A stretch of DNA of 64,000 nt, taken from assembly GCF_011039075.1 (NCBI RefSeq), contig NZ_JAAKEG010000005.1:1-64000 (forward strand). Direction: 5' to 3'. The notes below the pieces were generated by a model. The model searched no databases and was not told the origin of the DNA. It worked only from the letters and a program-made list of their open reading frames with translations. The position numbers and the translations under genes are program-made. Below, piece after piece: positions 9,323-17,702 of this stretch. The number at the start of each line of letters is the position of its first letter. Within the stretch, counting starts at the first letter, position 1. Source of the DNA: Adlercreutzia sp. ZJ304 (GTDB lineage Bacteria; Actinomycetota; Coriobacteriia; Coriobacteriales; Eggerthellaceae).

Positions 9323-9415
9323 GGTTCTCCCTTCGCTGGCATTATCCAAACAGGTTCTGCGGGTCGGGCGATACGCACCCCTCTCAGCCTGACTAAATCA
9401 AGCTCCCCAACTATT
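9323..9415 (-). promoter_or_regulatory. TPP (THI-box) riboswitch ahead of thiC
   Basis: The minus strand reads GGGGAGC, then CTGAGAGGG, GACCC, GAACCTG, TGGATAATGCCAGCGAAGGGA in the canonical THI-element order. The final GAAGGGAG is also the thiC ribosome site, which suggests control of translation initiation. Confidence 0.95.
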
Positions 9416-9428
9416 TGATTTCAACAAA

Positions 9429-9434
9429 ATTATA
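9429..9434 (-). promoter_or_regulatory. -10 box of the thiC riboswitch transcript
   Basis: The minus strand shows a perfect TATAAT about 15 bp ahead of the aptamer. No good -35 box is seen at the usual spacing. Confidence 0.45.
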
Positions 9435-9460
9435 GCCCACTGTACCAGCAAGCCTGCTAA

Positions 9461-9811
9461 GAAGCGGGAAGGCCTATAAGCCGGGTTCTGTCTAGGACGA
9501 CCATTTATCTTGGATGCACGTCACCGTGCACCTCTAGCACGCTACCCGAACGCACGGCAGGCGAACCGTATAGCGTTCCTACTCGCGCTTGCTCCGGATG
9601 GGGTTTGCCAAGCCATATCGTTGCCGACATGCTGGTGCGCTCTTACCACACCGTTTCAGCTTTTCCCCTAATGCCTAGGCATCGGTTGGAGTCTTCTTTT
9701 CTGCGGCACTTTCCGTCGGGTTGCCCCGCCCAGCCGTTAGCTGGCATCCTCGCCTGAGGAGCCCGGACTTTCCTCACGCACAAGGCGCGCAGTCGTCTAG
9801 CCTTCCCGCGT
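9461..9811 (-). ncRNA. rnpB: RNase P RNA (bacterial type A)
   Basis: This is the catalytic RNA that matures tRNA 5' ends. The minus strand carries the conserved GAGGAAAGTCCGGGCTCC near the 5' end and the universal 3' segment ACAGAACCCGGCTTATAGGC. The ends pair (GCGGGAAGGC with GCCTTCCCGC). A TAGAAT -10 box at 9818-9823 fits a start near 9811. The exact ends are estimates. Confidence 0.93.
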
Positions 9812-9867
9812 CGTGGTATTCTAGCAAAATAATGAACAAACTGCTGAAGTAGAGAGGAATTAGCCAA

Positions 9868-10494
9868 GTGAAAACTTGCGCTTTAGTAGGAGCATCCGAT
9901 TTCAACGCAGATCAATTCAAAATCATGGATGACGCGGGCGTATTCGACTATGTTATGGCAGTTGACGGCGGATTTGCACATTTGGAATCTATAGGACGCA
10001 AGCCCAATATGGCTATAGGAGATTTTGACTCGCTGGGTTATGTGCCACGCGGTTTGCATGTAGTGCGCCATTCTGCCCACAAAGACGAATCCGACATGGA
10101 ACTAGCTTTAATGCGTGCTAAATCCCAGCGGTTTGACACGATATACATATTCGGAGGACTGGGACGCAGGCTAGACCACACTCTAGCCAATTTGCAACTG
10201 TTCGCTAAATTCGCCGAACGCGATATATCGATTAGCGCCATCGGCGACGATTCGCTTGTAACATTTCTAGCAGGTCCCGATGTTTTAGAAGCTCCTGCAC
10301 GCGAAAGCGGAACGGTATCTGTTTTCGCCATGAATGACAAGTGTTGCGGCGTATTTGAACGCGGACTAGAGTGGGAACTTGACGACTACACACTAGATAA
10401 CCGTACATCGCTGGGCTTGTCTAACGAATTCAAAGGCGAAGCGATAATGATAGGTGTTGAACAAGGTACACTAGCTGTTTTTCTGCCGCTTTAG
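9868..10494 (+). CDS. thiN: thiamine pyrophosphokinase
   Basis: This enzyme transfers pyrophosphate from ATP to thiamine, giving thiamine diphosphate. The 208-residue product has the family's VDGG (residues 33-36), GDFDS, DESDMELAL and GLGRRLDHTLANL motifs, and a C-terminal beta domain. The start is GTG at 9868 with AGAGAGGA upstream. It is transcribed away from RNase P RNA and lacks its own riboswitch, so it may be constitutive. With thiC and thiD it covers the pyrimidine branch and the salvage step; thiazole genes are not in the window. Confidence 0.92.
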   Translation: MKTCALVGASDFNADQFKIMDDAGVFDYVMAVDGGFAHLESIGRKPNMAIGDFDSLGYVPRGLHVVRHSAHKDESDMELALMRAKSQRFDTIYIFGGLGRRLDHTLANLQLFAKFAERDISISAIGDDSLVTFLAGPDVLEAPARESGTVSVFAMNDKCCGVFERGLEWELDDYTLDNRTSLGLSNEFKGEAIMIGVEQGTLAVFLPL

Positions 10495-10523
10495 GCGCTG
10501 TTTTAGCTTCTGAGCCGTCGGGC

Positions 10524-10563
10524 AAAAAGTGCGCTGCAGCATACAAATGCAGCTACAGCGCAC
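10524..10563 (-). terminator. terminator of the ABC exporter operon
   Basis: On the minus strand, GTGCGCTG pairs with CAGCGCAC around a nested GCAT/ATGC stem, followed by TTTTT. It separates the convergent thiN and exporter genes. Confidence 0.75.
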
Positions 10564-10621
10564 ATACTAAGTTTATGTTGCGATGCTTTCTGTAAGCAAG
10601 CGCTGCGCATGCTTGTTGTGC

Positions 10622-11851
10622 CTATATAGCCACCACCTCAGCCGCGGCGTTGCCACCAGCTTCACTCGTCTGGGTGCGCATACGCCCAACTACAAGCGCA
10701 ATTCCAAACACCGCCGCTGCAAACAACAGCATAATTCCTATATCGCAGCCTATAGCCGCAAGCGTTGCATAGTCGGACGACCCTAGTTGGCACGCGCGAC
10801 TAAGCGCATCGGTATACCAATACCCGGGTAGAAAATGCGCAATCATATTTACCTCGGGTGTCATAATATCCATAGGCACCCACGAGCCACCGAGGAAAGA
10901 TAAAACCAAGCCCAATATATTTCCGACAGCATTCATAAGTGTCTCGCCCACATGCAGCTGACCCATCAAAAACGCTACACTAAGTGGTATTAGCGCAAAT
11001 ACGAACGGCACTATTGCCATCATAACCTTGCCAAGCAAAGGAACAGCAGCAAACGATTGCGGGAAACAAACAGCACCCAAAATATATGTTAATGCCCAGA
11101 AAATCATCATAACGACAAGACATGCCAACATTGTTTGCGCACTATATCTGATATAGCTTATAGGTGAAGCTAAGTTGCGCCGCCTAACTTCCGCGCGGTT
11201 TAAAGTAACCAGCATCATGCCTACGCACACGATAATCCCCGCAAAGTAAACATACATGTCAAATTGCAGATAGAACATGAATTTGTCAGTCTCGGTCGCA
11301 TCCGTTTCGCTTGGTATTATTTGCACATCGGCGTATACCCTAGATGCCTGCATAGCAAGTTCTATCAATTCATTAACTGGTTTATCTGGCATAGCTGCGG
11401 CGTAAGCACTAAGCGAGGACAGGTATTCCGCTAAAGCAGCATCCACCAAAGCACCTTCCGCAGAATAATAGCTGTATATGCATTCCATTTCCGGCAGAGG
11501 TTCCGCATTTTTAGCAGCTTCCATAAATGCCTCGCCGTAACCATCGGGAATAATAAGGAGATAGCTGCATGTATCCTTCGCCACCGCATCTTGTATTGCG
11601 AAGTCGCTATCCTCTATAGCAATTCTGTCGCCCTGTGTCGTCAGAAATTCGCATACCCCTTCTGATACCTGACTGCTATCGCGGTCTATAACAGCGTAAT
11701 CTACCTGATACTTTTCGTATTCATCCGTAGAAGCAGGACTCATAAGACTGCTTGCCATAAAAACAGCCATTAAACTTAGCCAAACGCCGTAAACAAGGAA
11801 ATAAACCGGACGGCGCGCAACCAATTTCATCGCACACTTAAAGACTTGCAT
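10622..11851 (-). CDS. ABC-2 type exporter permease (second)
   Basis: The 409-residue membrane protein has one N-terminal helix (about 15-38), a large extracytoplasmic domain (about 40-225) and a bundle of C-terminal helices (about 230-400). This is the layout of the ABC-2/YhgE-like permease family. It overlaps the upstream permease by 14 bp and probably forms a heterodimeric channel with it. The exported substrate is unknown; drugs, peptides and lipids are all possible for this family. Confidence 0.85.
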   Translation of the reverse strand: MQVFKCAMKLVARRPVYFLVYGVWLSLMAVFMASSLMSPASTDEYEKYQVDYAVIDRDSSQVSEGVCEFLTTQGDRIAIEDSDFAIQDAVAKDTCSYLLIIPDGYGEAFMEAAKNAEPLPEMECIYSYYSAEGALVDAALAEYLSSLSAYAAAMPDKPVNELIELAMQASRVYADVQIIPSETDATETDKFMFYLQFDMYVYFAGIIVCVGMMLVTLNRAEVRRRNLASPISYIRYSAQTMLACLVVMMIFWALTYILGAVCFPQSFAAVPLLGKVMMAIVPFVFALIPLSVAFLMGQLHVGETLMNAVGNILGLVLSFLGGSWVPMDIMTPEVNMIAHFLPGYWYTDALSRACQLGSSDYATLAAIGCDIGIMLLFAAAVFGIALVVGRMRTQTSEAGGNAAAEVVAI

Positions 11852-13034
11852 AGCGTTGCCTCCCTAAGAAACGAGCGGCCACCAGAAAGAAAACCACTGC
11901 CATAATTGCAAGAATTGCCAAATGCTGCATACATGGAATTAACGTGTCGTAATACATAAGCGAAAACATTGCCTGTGACACCTGAACAGCTGGATTGATA
12001 TACTGCGATGCCGGGAAAGCTACAGCAATGTCGTCGGCAAGCTGCATAGTAGGCTGTCCATATAACCCAGCAAAAAACGAAGCGAAGCAAACAATACCTG
12101 TCAATATGCCTGACTTAGCACCTATCGAAACTTTAGGAATGCTTCCTATGAGAGAGCCCAGAGCTGTTGCCATAAGCGACGAAGCCGCCAATACCGCAAT
12201 GCAAGAAAGGTTGCGTGTGCCAAAATCGACACCTACTGCATAGCGCATAAACAAAAATGCCACAAGCAAGCAACAAAACGACATTAACCAGCTGGCAAGT
12301 ATGCATCCAAAAAGCGACCGCACACGCGATGTGCCGCCCAAAGCACGCCTAGCCCCTAGTGCACTTGTGTTCGGCAAAAGCGCCCCAACAGCCACAAGAC
12401 CTGCTTGCGCTCCAAACATAGATGCCATACCAAGAAGTGCAAAATAGTAACGCACCGATTCGCGTGGCGCGTTCTCGGTGACATCTATTTTCTCGGTAAC
12501 ATTAGCGCTAGCTATAAGACTTTCAATAAATGCCGGATCTGACATTAAGGCAGGATTGTCTTTCATTAAGCTAGTAATAATTTCGTTCTTATTGCAAAAA
12601 GAATCCATCAAAGTTACCAAAATAGATTGGTATACCTCTATCATGCTGGCTGAATTCGACCGATTTCCTCCCTGTAAATGAACCACAGGTAATCCTGCAG
12701 AATCTGCCGTAATGTAGCCTACATAGGGGTCTTCAGCGTTCTCGGAATCGTTCAGCACATCTTTAGCCTGCTGCTCGTTTTCAACGCTGTAAACATCAAG
12801 TATTGCATCTTCTGAAGATATAGCGTCAATAAATTGTGGCAGCGCAACCGACTCTTCATATGCTGCATCCTCTACCACTACAGTGCGTATAGTGCTTCCC
12901 TCTGCAACATCATCTAAGCCCTGAAACATCATCATAAAACAGCATGAAAGCACTATCGGAAACGCTAACCCCCAAACCAGTATCCCTTTATTTCTAAGAA
13001 GGGACAATAAAACATATTTGAATGTATTAGCCAT
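11838..13034 (-). CDS. ABC-2 type exporter permease (first)
   Basis: The 398-residue protein is built like its neighbour, with one N-terminal helix, an extracytoplasmic domain of about 190 residues and then about six helices. It follows the ATPase gene by 12 bp and overlaps the next permease. The pair resembles exporters that Coriobacteriia and other actinobacteria place beside LuxR-type regulators. Confidence 0.85.
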   Translation of the reverse strand: MANTFKYVLLSLLRNKGILVWGLAFPIVLSCCFMMMFQGLDDVAEGSTIRTVVVEDAAYEESVALPQFIDAISSEDAILDVYSVENEQQAKDVLNDSENAEDPYVGYITADSAGLPVVHLQGGNRSNSASMIEVYQSILVTLMDSFCNKNEIITSLMKDNPALMSDPAFIESLIASANVTEKIDVTENAPRESVRYYFALLGMASMFGAQAGLVAVGALLPNTSALGARRALGGTSRVRSLFGCILASWLMSFCCLLVAFLFMRYAVGVDFGTRNLSCIAVLAASSLMATALGSLIGSIPKVSIGAKSGILTGIVCFASFFAGLYGQPTMQLADDIAVAFPASQYINPAVQVSQAMFSLMYYDTLIPCMQHLAILAIMAVVFFLVAARFLGRQRYASL

Positions 13035-13046
13035 TGCTTACCCACC

Positions 13047-13982
13047 TTAATCGCGAAGATCGCGACCAGTAATCTCTAAGAAAACGTCGTTTAATGTAGG
13101 GGGCTCAGCCCAAATGCGTCCGGGATGCGCGCCAAATACAGTTAAACACTCTAAGATGTCAGCCACATTGTGCTGCCCGCTATTGCAAACAATCCTTAGC
13201 GTTTTGCCTTCATATTCAGCGCGCTGCACGCATTCCAAACCCTGCACCTTAGCGCGCGCAGCCTCTGGAAGATCGACAATGTCCATCTCTATGCGCTCGC
13301 CTATGCCAGTCATAACTTTCAGCTGCGTGTTAGTACCTATGGCAAGCGTGCGACCCTTGTCCATAATCATTATGCGACTGCATATTTCTTCGACTTCTTC
13401 CATATAGTGGCTCGTATAAACCACAGTTGTGCCGGCTTTGTTCATATCCAAAATTCCCTGCAGAATTGACGCGCGGCTTTGCGGATCTACCGCAACAGTG
13501 GGTTCATCGAAAAATGCCAATTCAGGCTTGTGAGCTATTCCGCATGCTATGTTTAGACGCCGAAGCAAGCCGCCAGACAGTTTTCGCGGACGAAATTTTG
13601 TGTAATCCTGCAAGCCCGTGAATTCTATGGCATCGTCCACACATTCTTTACGCCGCTTCGCATCGGAAACATATAGACCGCAAAAATAGTTTATATTTTC
13701 ACGAACATTCAACTCTTCAAACACAGCCACATTTTGAGGCACAATTCCTATACGCTTTTTTAAGTCGTAGCGTGTAGGGCTCATAGGCTCGCCAAACAGT
13801 TTTATTTCACCTTTGTCATATGTAAGCAATTGCAAGATGCAATTTATTGCTGTGGTTTTCCCGCTACCATTCGGTCCCAACAATCCGAATACCTCACCCT
13901 GCTTTATTTCCATATTAAAATGGTCTAGCGCCAAGGTAGATCCGTATCGTTTCACTAGGTTCTTAACCTCTACAACATCCAC
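13047..13982 (-). CDS. ABC exporter ATP-binding protein
   Basis: This ATPase powers the two ABC-2 permeases. Walker A is GPNGSGKTT, the Q-loop lies in IGIVPQNVAVFEE, the signature is LSGGLLRRLN, Walker B is LAFFDEPTVAVDP and the H-loop lies in VVYTSHYMEE. This is the DrrA/CcmA-like subclass. The chosen start is GTG 13980-13982 with AGAAGGAG five bases upstream; a frame extending to 14033 lacks a ribosome site. The product has 311 residues. It is divergent from the LuxR-type gene at 14132. Confidence 0.9.
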   Translation of the reverse strand: MDVVEVKNLVKRYGSTLALDHFNMEIKQGEVFGLLGPNGSGKTTAINCILQLLTYDKGEIKLFGEPMSPTRYDLKKRIGIVPQNVAVFEELNVRENINYFCGLYVSDAKRRKECVDDAIEFTGLQDYTKFRPRKLSGGLLRRLNIACGIAHKPELAFFDEPTVAVDPQSRASILQGILDMNKAGTTVVYTSHYMEEVEEICSRIMIMDKGRTLAIGTNTQLKVMTGIGERIEMDIVDLPEAARAKVQGLECVQRAEYEGKTLRIVCNSGQHNVADILECLTVFGAHPGRIWAEPPTLNDVFLEITGRDLRD

Positions 13983-14042
13983 ATTCGCTCCTTCTTCCAA
14001 ACTACAACACCGCATATTTTGAATATTGGACAAAAATAGCGG

Positions 14043-14060
14043 TAGTGATATTTGTCACTA
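14043..14060. promoter_or_regulatory. inverted repeat between the exporter and the LuxR-type regulator
   Basis: TAGTGA-tatttg-TCACTA lies between the divergent genes. On the minus strand it overlaps a weak promoter (TTAGTG, 17 bases, TATTTT). A candidate operator for the regulator; inferred. Confidence 0.4.
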
Positions 14061-14119
14061 ACTAAGTTTGCGCAGGTCAAAGCGCTAAACATTACAATCG
14101 TCACAAGCAATTCAGGCGC

Positions 14120-14125
14120 TATAAT
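14120..14125 (+). promoter_or_regulatory. -10 box of the LuxR-type gene, likely leaderless transcript
   Basis: A perfect TATAAT ends only six bases before the ATG at 14132 and no ribosome site is present. The transcript probably begins at or next to the start codon. No clear -35 box is seen, which fits an activated promoter. Confidence 0.5.
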
Positions 14126-14131
14126 TTTGTT

Positions 14132-14839
14132 ATGGAAAGATTAGTTGACAGTTCGGTTATGTGGATAATTTGCTTTGCGTTCATGGGAGTAAGCGGAACA
14201 GGTGAATTTTCAATTGTTGGAGCACTAATATCTCTAGTTACTCTGTGTGCAGCCATAGTAATTAAAAATACTTATATCCGAGGCGCGGTGCTAATTTTAT
14301 CGTGTGCCATTTGTGCAGCATGGGCGCCAGCACTTCCCTTTCTGCCTGTCGTAGTAGGTCTTAGCATGTTTGAACACACGCCTGTTATACAGGCTGCTGG
14401 AATAATTGCTTGCGCTTTCGCCGCAATTAAGTTTGGTGCCACTCAAACTTTGCCATTGCTTGCCTTATGCGTGGCAAGCATTGTTTTAGCCATACGCACA
14501 TCCCACGATTTTGCAGCTAAACGCGGTATGCGAATTTCGCGCGACGTTATGCGCGAACAGATGATTGACTTATCTGCGCGTAATTACACGATGGAAAAAG
14601 AGCTGGAGAAAATTCCCGCCGACTATACATGCGAAGAAAACAAAGTAGACCCGCTAGAAAACCTAACTGACAGAGAACGCCAAATTGCAACACTGGTAGC
14701 TGAAGGGATGGACAACCGCGAAATAGCGGAGCAGCTGTTCCTAAGCGAAGGTACAGTACGCAACAACATAAGTTCCATTTTGGCAAAAAAGCAGCTAAAG
14801 AATCGAACCCAACTAGCGGTGTTATGTCTTTCGAAATGA
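14132..14839 (+). CDS. membrane-anchored LuxR-family transcription regulator
   Basis: The 235-residue product has about five hydrophobic segments in residues 8-130, a short charged helix (about 132-165) and a C-terminal LuxR helix-turn-helix. The last contains LTDRERQIATLVAEGMDNREIAEQLF and GTVRNNIS. The membrane half resembles the sensor part of NarX-like kinases, but no kinase domain is present, so this looks like a one-component membrane sensor-regulator. It is divergent from an ABC exporter that it may control. The signal is unknown. Confidence 0.85.
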   Translation: MERLVDSSVMWIICFAFMGVSGTGEFSIVGALISLVTLCAAIVIKNTYIRGAVLILSCAICAAWAPALPFLPVVVGLSMFEHTPVIQAAGIIACAFAAIKFGATQTLPLLALCVASIVLAIRTSHDFAAKRGMRISRDVMREQMIDLSARNYTMEKELEKIPADYTCEENKVDPLENLTDRERQIATLVAEGMDNREIAEQLFLSEGTVRNNISSILAKKQLKNRTQLAVLCLSK

Positions 14840-14855
14840 GTTGTATGTAAGGAGA

Positions 14856-14882
14856 GGTCTAATGCCAGATTAGCATTAGACC
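14856..14882 (+). terminator. hairpin between convergent luxR-type and divIVA genes
   Basis: A perfect 10-bp stem GGTCTAATGC/GCATTAGACC with a 7-base loop. TTTT follows at a short distance on the plus strand. It could serve both strands. Confidence 0.6.
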
Positions 14883-14891
14883 CCAAATGTT

Positions 14892-15665
14892 TTAATCAAC
14901 GTCTTCAAAGTCGTCTTCTACATCTCCAAAGCCAGAGAGGTCTTTCTCGTATGTGCTGGCAACAGGAGCCGCAGGAGTTGCGATATTTTCTGATTCGGGA
15001 GTAGTGTAGTTAACTGCAACATTTTCATCATAGACAACATCGATTTCACCCGCAGAAGGAATAGCCTCAATATCGTCATCATATCCTAAGTTGTTTAGCT
15101 TAGTAGTTGCATCGTCTATCATATCGCGCAGCATTTCAGCGTATTCAGTACGCGCATCTTCGCGATCATCTTCTAGCCTATGGATTGCATCTATAACTTC
15201 TTGCTTGTCAGCGTTTGCACGCGCCAAAATGCGCTCCGCTTCGTCGCGCGCATCCTGCATAGTCTCAGAAGCCTGCGTGTTCGCCTTCACAATTATTTCG
15301 TCCGCAGAACGCTGCGCAATAATAAGCGCCTGCGAAATGGCGGCATCGTTTGCCTGCTTGTCAGCCAACTGGCGCTCTAGTTCGGCAATTATGTCGTCTT
15401 TCTCAGCTATTAAGCTAGCGTATTCAGAAGCATCAGCGCTGCTAGCATCTCTGTCTTCCGCAGCTTCTACATCCTGATTAATAGAAGCCGAATGTTGAGC
15501 ATCCTGAGCTTCAGCAAGCTGATCTTCTAATTCGATTATACGATCATTCAGAATGTCAATTTCATCTGCTACGTGCTCTAGGAATACATCGACCTCATCA
15601 ACATCGTAGCCTTTTCGATCGATTGAAAAACTTTGGTTTTGAATGTCTTCCGAGGTGATTGCCAT
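14892..15665 (-). CDS. divIVA: DivIVA-family polar growth / septum placement protein
   Basis: This cytoplasmic scaffold binds curved membrane at poles and septa. The 257-residue product has the DivIVA N-terminal motif (SEDIQNQSFSIDRKGYDVDE), then two long coiled-coil stretches (about 28-60 and 80-180). The C-terminal tail is acidic and rich in Pro and Val. The start is ATG 15663-15665 with GAAGGGA upstream; a longer frame to 15701 lacks a ribosome site. It closes the division cluster, as in other Gram-positive bacteria. Confidence 0.92.
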   Translation of the reverse strand: MAITSEDIQNQSFSIDRKGYDVDEVDVFLEHVADEIDILNDRIIELEDQLAEAQDAQHSASINQDVEAAEDRDASSADASEYASLIAEKDDIIAELERQLADKQANDAAISQALIIAQRSADEIIVKANTQASETMQDARDEAERILARANADKQEVIDAIHRLEDDREDARTEYAEMLRDMIDDATTKLNNLGYDDDIEAIPSAGEIDVVYDENVAVNYTTPESENIATPAAPVASTYEKDLSGFGDVEDDFEDVD

Positions 15666-15721
15666 TTTTGTTTCCCTTCGCTGGATGAACTTAATATTCA
15701 CCCTCTAAATTTATCCATGCG

Positions 15722-15976
15722 CTAGAACAGCCAATATAAAAGTACCTCGACTAATTGTAATGCAATAATCGCAACTATAGGCGAAATATCTATCATTCCC
15801 CCAATAGGAGGTATAAAACGCCGGAATAAGTCGAGATATGGGTCGCATAATTTCCCAAGCGCGTTTTCAATGTCTGCCAAAACGCCACGCTTCGTAGGAA
15901 TCCACGACATAAGCACGTATACAAAAATGATAAACGTATAAACATTAATAAGTTGTGCAATTATAAATGTGAGCAT
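15722..15976 (-). CDS. yggT: YggT-family small membrane protein
   Basis: The 84-residue protein has two hydrophobic helices and the family core VYVLMSWIPTKRG, LCDPYLDLFRRFIPPIGG and ISPIVA. The family (YlmG in B. subtilis) is tied to division-site or membrane functions. It starts at ATG 15974-15976, sharing TAATG with the proC stop codon. Confidence 0.92.
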   Translation of the reverse strand: MLTFIIAQLINVYTFIIFVYVLMSWIPTKRGVLADIENALGKLCDPYLDLFRRFIPPIGGMIDISPIVAIIALQLVEVLLYWLF

Positions 15977-16797
15977 TATGCAAGCTCCTTTGCCCGCGCC
16001 ATGGCGGCACGCACGCCGTCTTTCAGAGCACTTGAGAAGCCACCTTCCTGCATAGCAGCCAACGCCGCAAGCGTTGTACCGCCGGGAGAGCAAACCGAAA
16101 CGCGAACTTGCTCAGGTGTCTGATTTGTTTTGCACATCATATCAAAAGTACCCAATCCGCTTTGAACAAGCAATGCGCAAGCTGTTTCGTAGGAAAGACC
16201 AGCATCTGCGCCAGCAGCAGACAGAGCTTCTATCATTAAAGCAAAATATGCCGGTGCTGCCCCGCTAAGTGCGCAAACAGCATTTATTTGGTCTTCTTCA
16301 ACCTGCACGGCAAGACCAAGACAGTTGAATAAGTCGCACACCAAGCGCACATCTTCCGCAAACGCTGTTTGCCCAGCGGCTACTGCAGTAGCTCCTTTAC
16401 CAACCTGCAAAGGCGTGTTCGGCATTGCACGCACAACACGCACACCAGAGTTAAGTTTGCCCTCTATCGTAGAGGTGGTCACGCCTGCAGCTATACTTAA
16501 AACAAGCGGAACTTCCCCTTGCGATGACGCAAGTACTGCAGACAAGTTATCCAGCACTTCGCCTAAAACCTGCGGCTTCACGCCCAACACAATAATTGAG
16601 CAATCGGAAATATCATTCATATGACGCTGTACCCGCACGCCATAACGCTTCGCCAAATAGTCGCAACGTTCTTGCGTGTGCCCAACCACGACAAAATTTT
16701 GAGCAGAAAGAGCAGCAGCCGCACCAGATTCAGCCGCCAACCAGCCAGCCAATATGGCTTCGCCCATTTTGCCGCATCCGATTATGCAGATATTCAT
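15976..16797 (-). CDS. proC: pyrroline-5-carboxylate reductase
   Basis: This enzyme reduces 1-pyrroline-5-carboxylate to proline with NAD(P)H. The 273-residue product has the Rossmann motif IIGCGKMGEAILAG at the N-terminus, VRAMPNTPLQVGKG, and the C-terminal SPGGTTLAALAAMQEGG signature. It sits between sepF and yggT, the position it holds in many Gram-positive division clusters, and is translationally coupled to yggT. Confidence 0.95.
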   Translation of the reverse strand: MNICIIGCGKMGEAILAGWLAAESGAAAALSAQNFVVVGHTQERCDYLAKRYGVRVQRHMNDISDCSIIVLGVKPQVLGEVLDNLSAVLASSQGEVPLVLSIAAGVTTSTIEGKLNSGVRVVRAMPNTPLQVGKGATAVAAGQTAFAEDVRLVCDLFNCLGLAVQVEEDQINAVCALSGAAPAYFALMIEALSAAGADAGLSYETACALLVQSGLGTFDMMCKTNQTPEQVRVSVCSPGGTTLAALAAMQEGGFSSALKDGVRAAMARAKELA

Positions 16798-16811
16798 GCG
16801 CTCACAAATTC

Positions 16812-17600
16812 CTAGAGTATTCCCTGCGTATGTAAGCTAGTCTGTTCGCTTTCGGAAAGCCCGGGACCTACCGTTATAGAAAACACTTTGCTGCCGATGC
16901 ATTCCACATTAGCGCCAAGCGCGCTTGCAACTCCAAATGAAAAATCAAGCAGCCGCTTCTCAAGGCTTTCAGGAGTAGATTTGAACACTAAAACTACAGC
17001 ATCGCCCGCACGAAGCATGGAAGCCACTTCGGACACTTGCGAATATTCTGTTGGCTTCAAAATGCGCAAGCCACGATTAGCTGCATTCGATGCCGTAGAA
17101 GACGACAAAGCTGCATTGGCGCTGGCAGCTCCTATAACTCCCAAACGCGAAGAAGCGCCGGAATCTGACTTCTGCGAAGTAGACGAAAAAAGCGAATCTA
17201 AACCATTCGCATGCCGCCTAGATGCTGCAGCTGAAACCTCGGCAGCCCCTTCAGGAGTCATAGAACGCGGAAGCGAAGAGTCCATCATTGTGCGCCCAAC
17301 AACCGACCCGGTTGTACGGCTGCGTGAATAGTTTCTGGCTCTGCTGCTGTCGCGCACGTCAGAGTACGAAACCAAACGAGGTACAGAAGCGCCTACTTCA
17401 CGTGTGGTTACAGTATTGCGGTTGCCATACCCACCATGTGGCGGAGTGTAGGCACCATCGTCATAGTCATCGTAATCGTCTTCGTAGTCATCTTCATATT
17501 CGTCGTATTCATCATATTCGTCGTAATCGGCATCAGTTTGTCTGCTACCAAACCCGAGCTTTTCTTTTATTCCGCCGAACATATCTCCCATATTCGCCAT
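16812..17600 (-). CDS. sepF: cell division protein SepF
   Basis: SepF tethers FtsZ to the membrane. The 262-residue product is longer than the usual 150-200. It has an N-terminal amphipathic segment (MANMGDMFGGIKEKLGFG), a very acidic Asp/Glu/Tyr stretch (about 22-52), a Ser/Arg-rich linker and the C-terminal SepF domain (LKPTEYSQVSEVASMLRAGD to SITVGPGLSE). The long linker is the odd feature. A promoter lies at 17644-17671. Confidence 0.92.
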   Translation of the reverse strand: MANMGDMFGGIKEKLGFGSRQTDADYDEYDEYDEYEDDYEDDYDDYDDGAYTPPHGGYGNRNTVTTREVGASVPRLVSYSDVRDSSRARNYSRSRTTGSVVGRTMMDSSLPRSMTPEGAAEVSAAASRRHANGLDSLFSSTSQKSDSGASSRLGVIGAASANAALSSSTASNAANRGLRILKPTEYSQVSEVASMLRAGDAVVLVFKSTPESLEKRLLDFSFGVASALGANVECIGSKVFSITVGPGLSESEQTSLHTQGIL

Positions 17601-17643
17601 TTTTAAGCGTCCCCTTCACCGCTAGCAGCCGTTATGCGACCGC

Positions 17644-17671
17644 TTTATACGGATACAGATTCATCTAACAA
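17644..17671 (-). promoter_or_regulatory. promoter of sepF-proC-yggT
   Basis: The minus strand shows TTGTTA, a 16-base spacer and TATAAA within the gap between yggS and sepF. Confidence 0.5.
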
Positions 17672-17702
17672 CATTACCTTATATTGCACTTTTTTATAAA
17701 CA

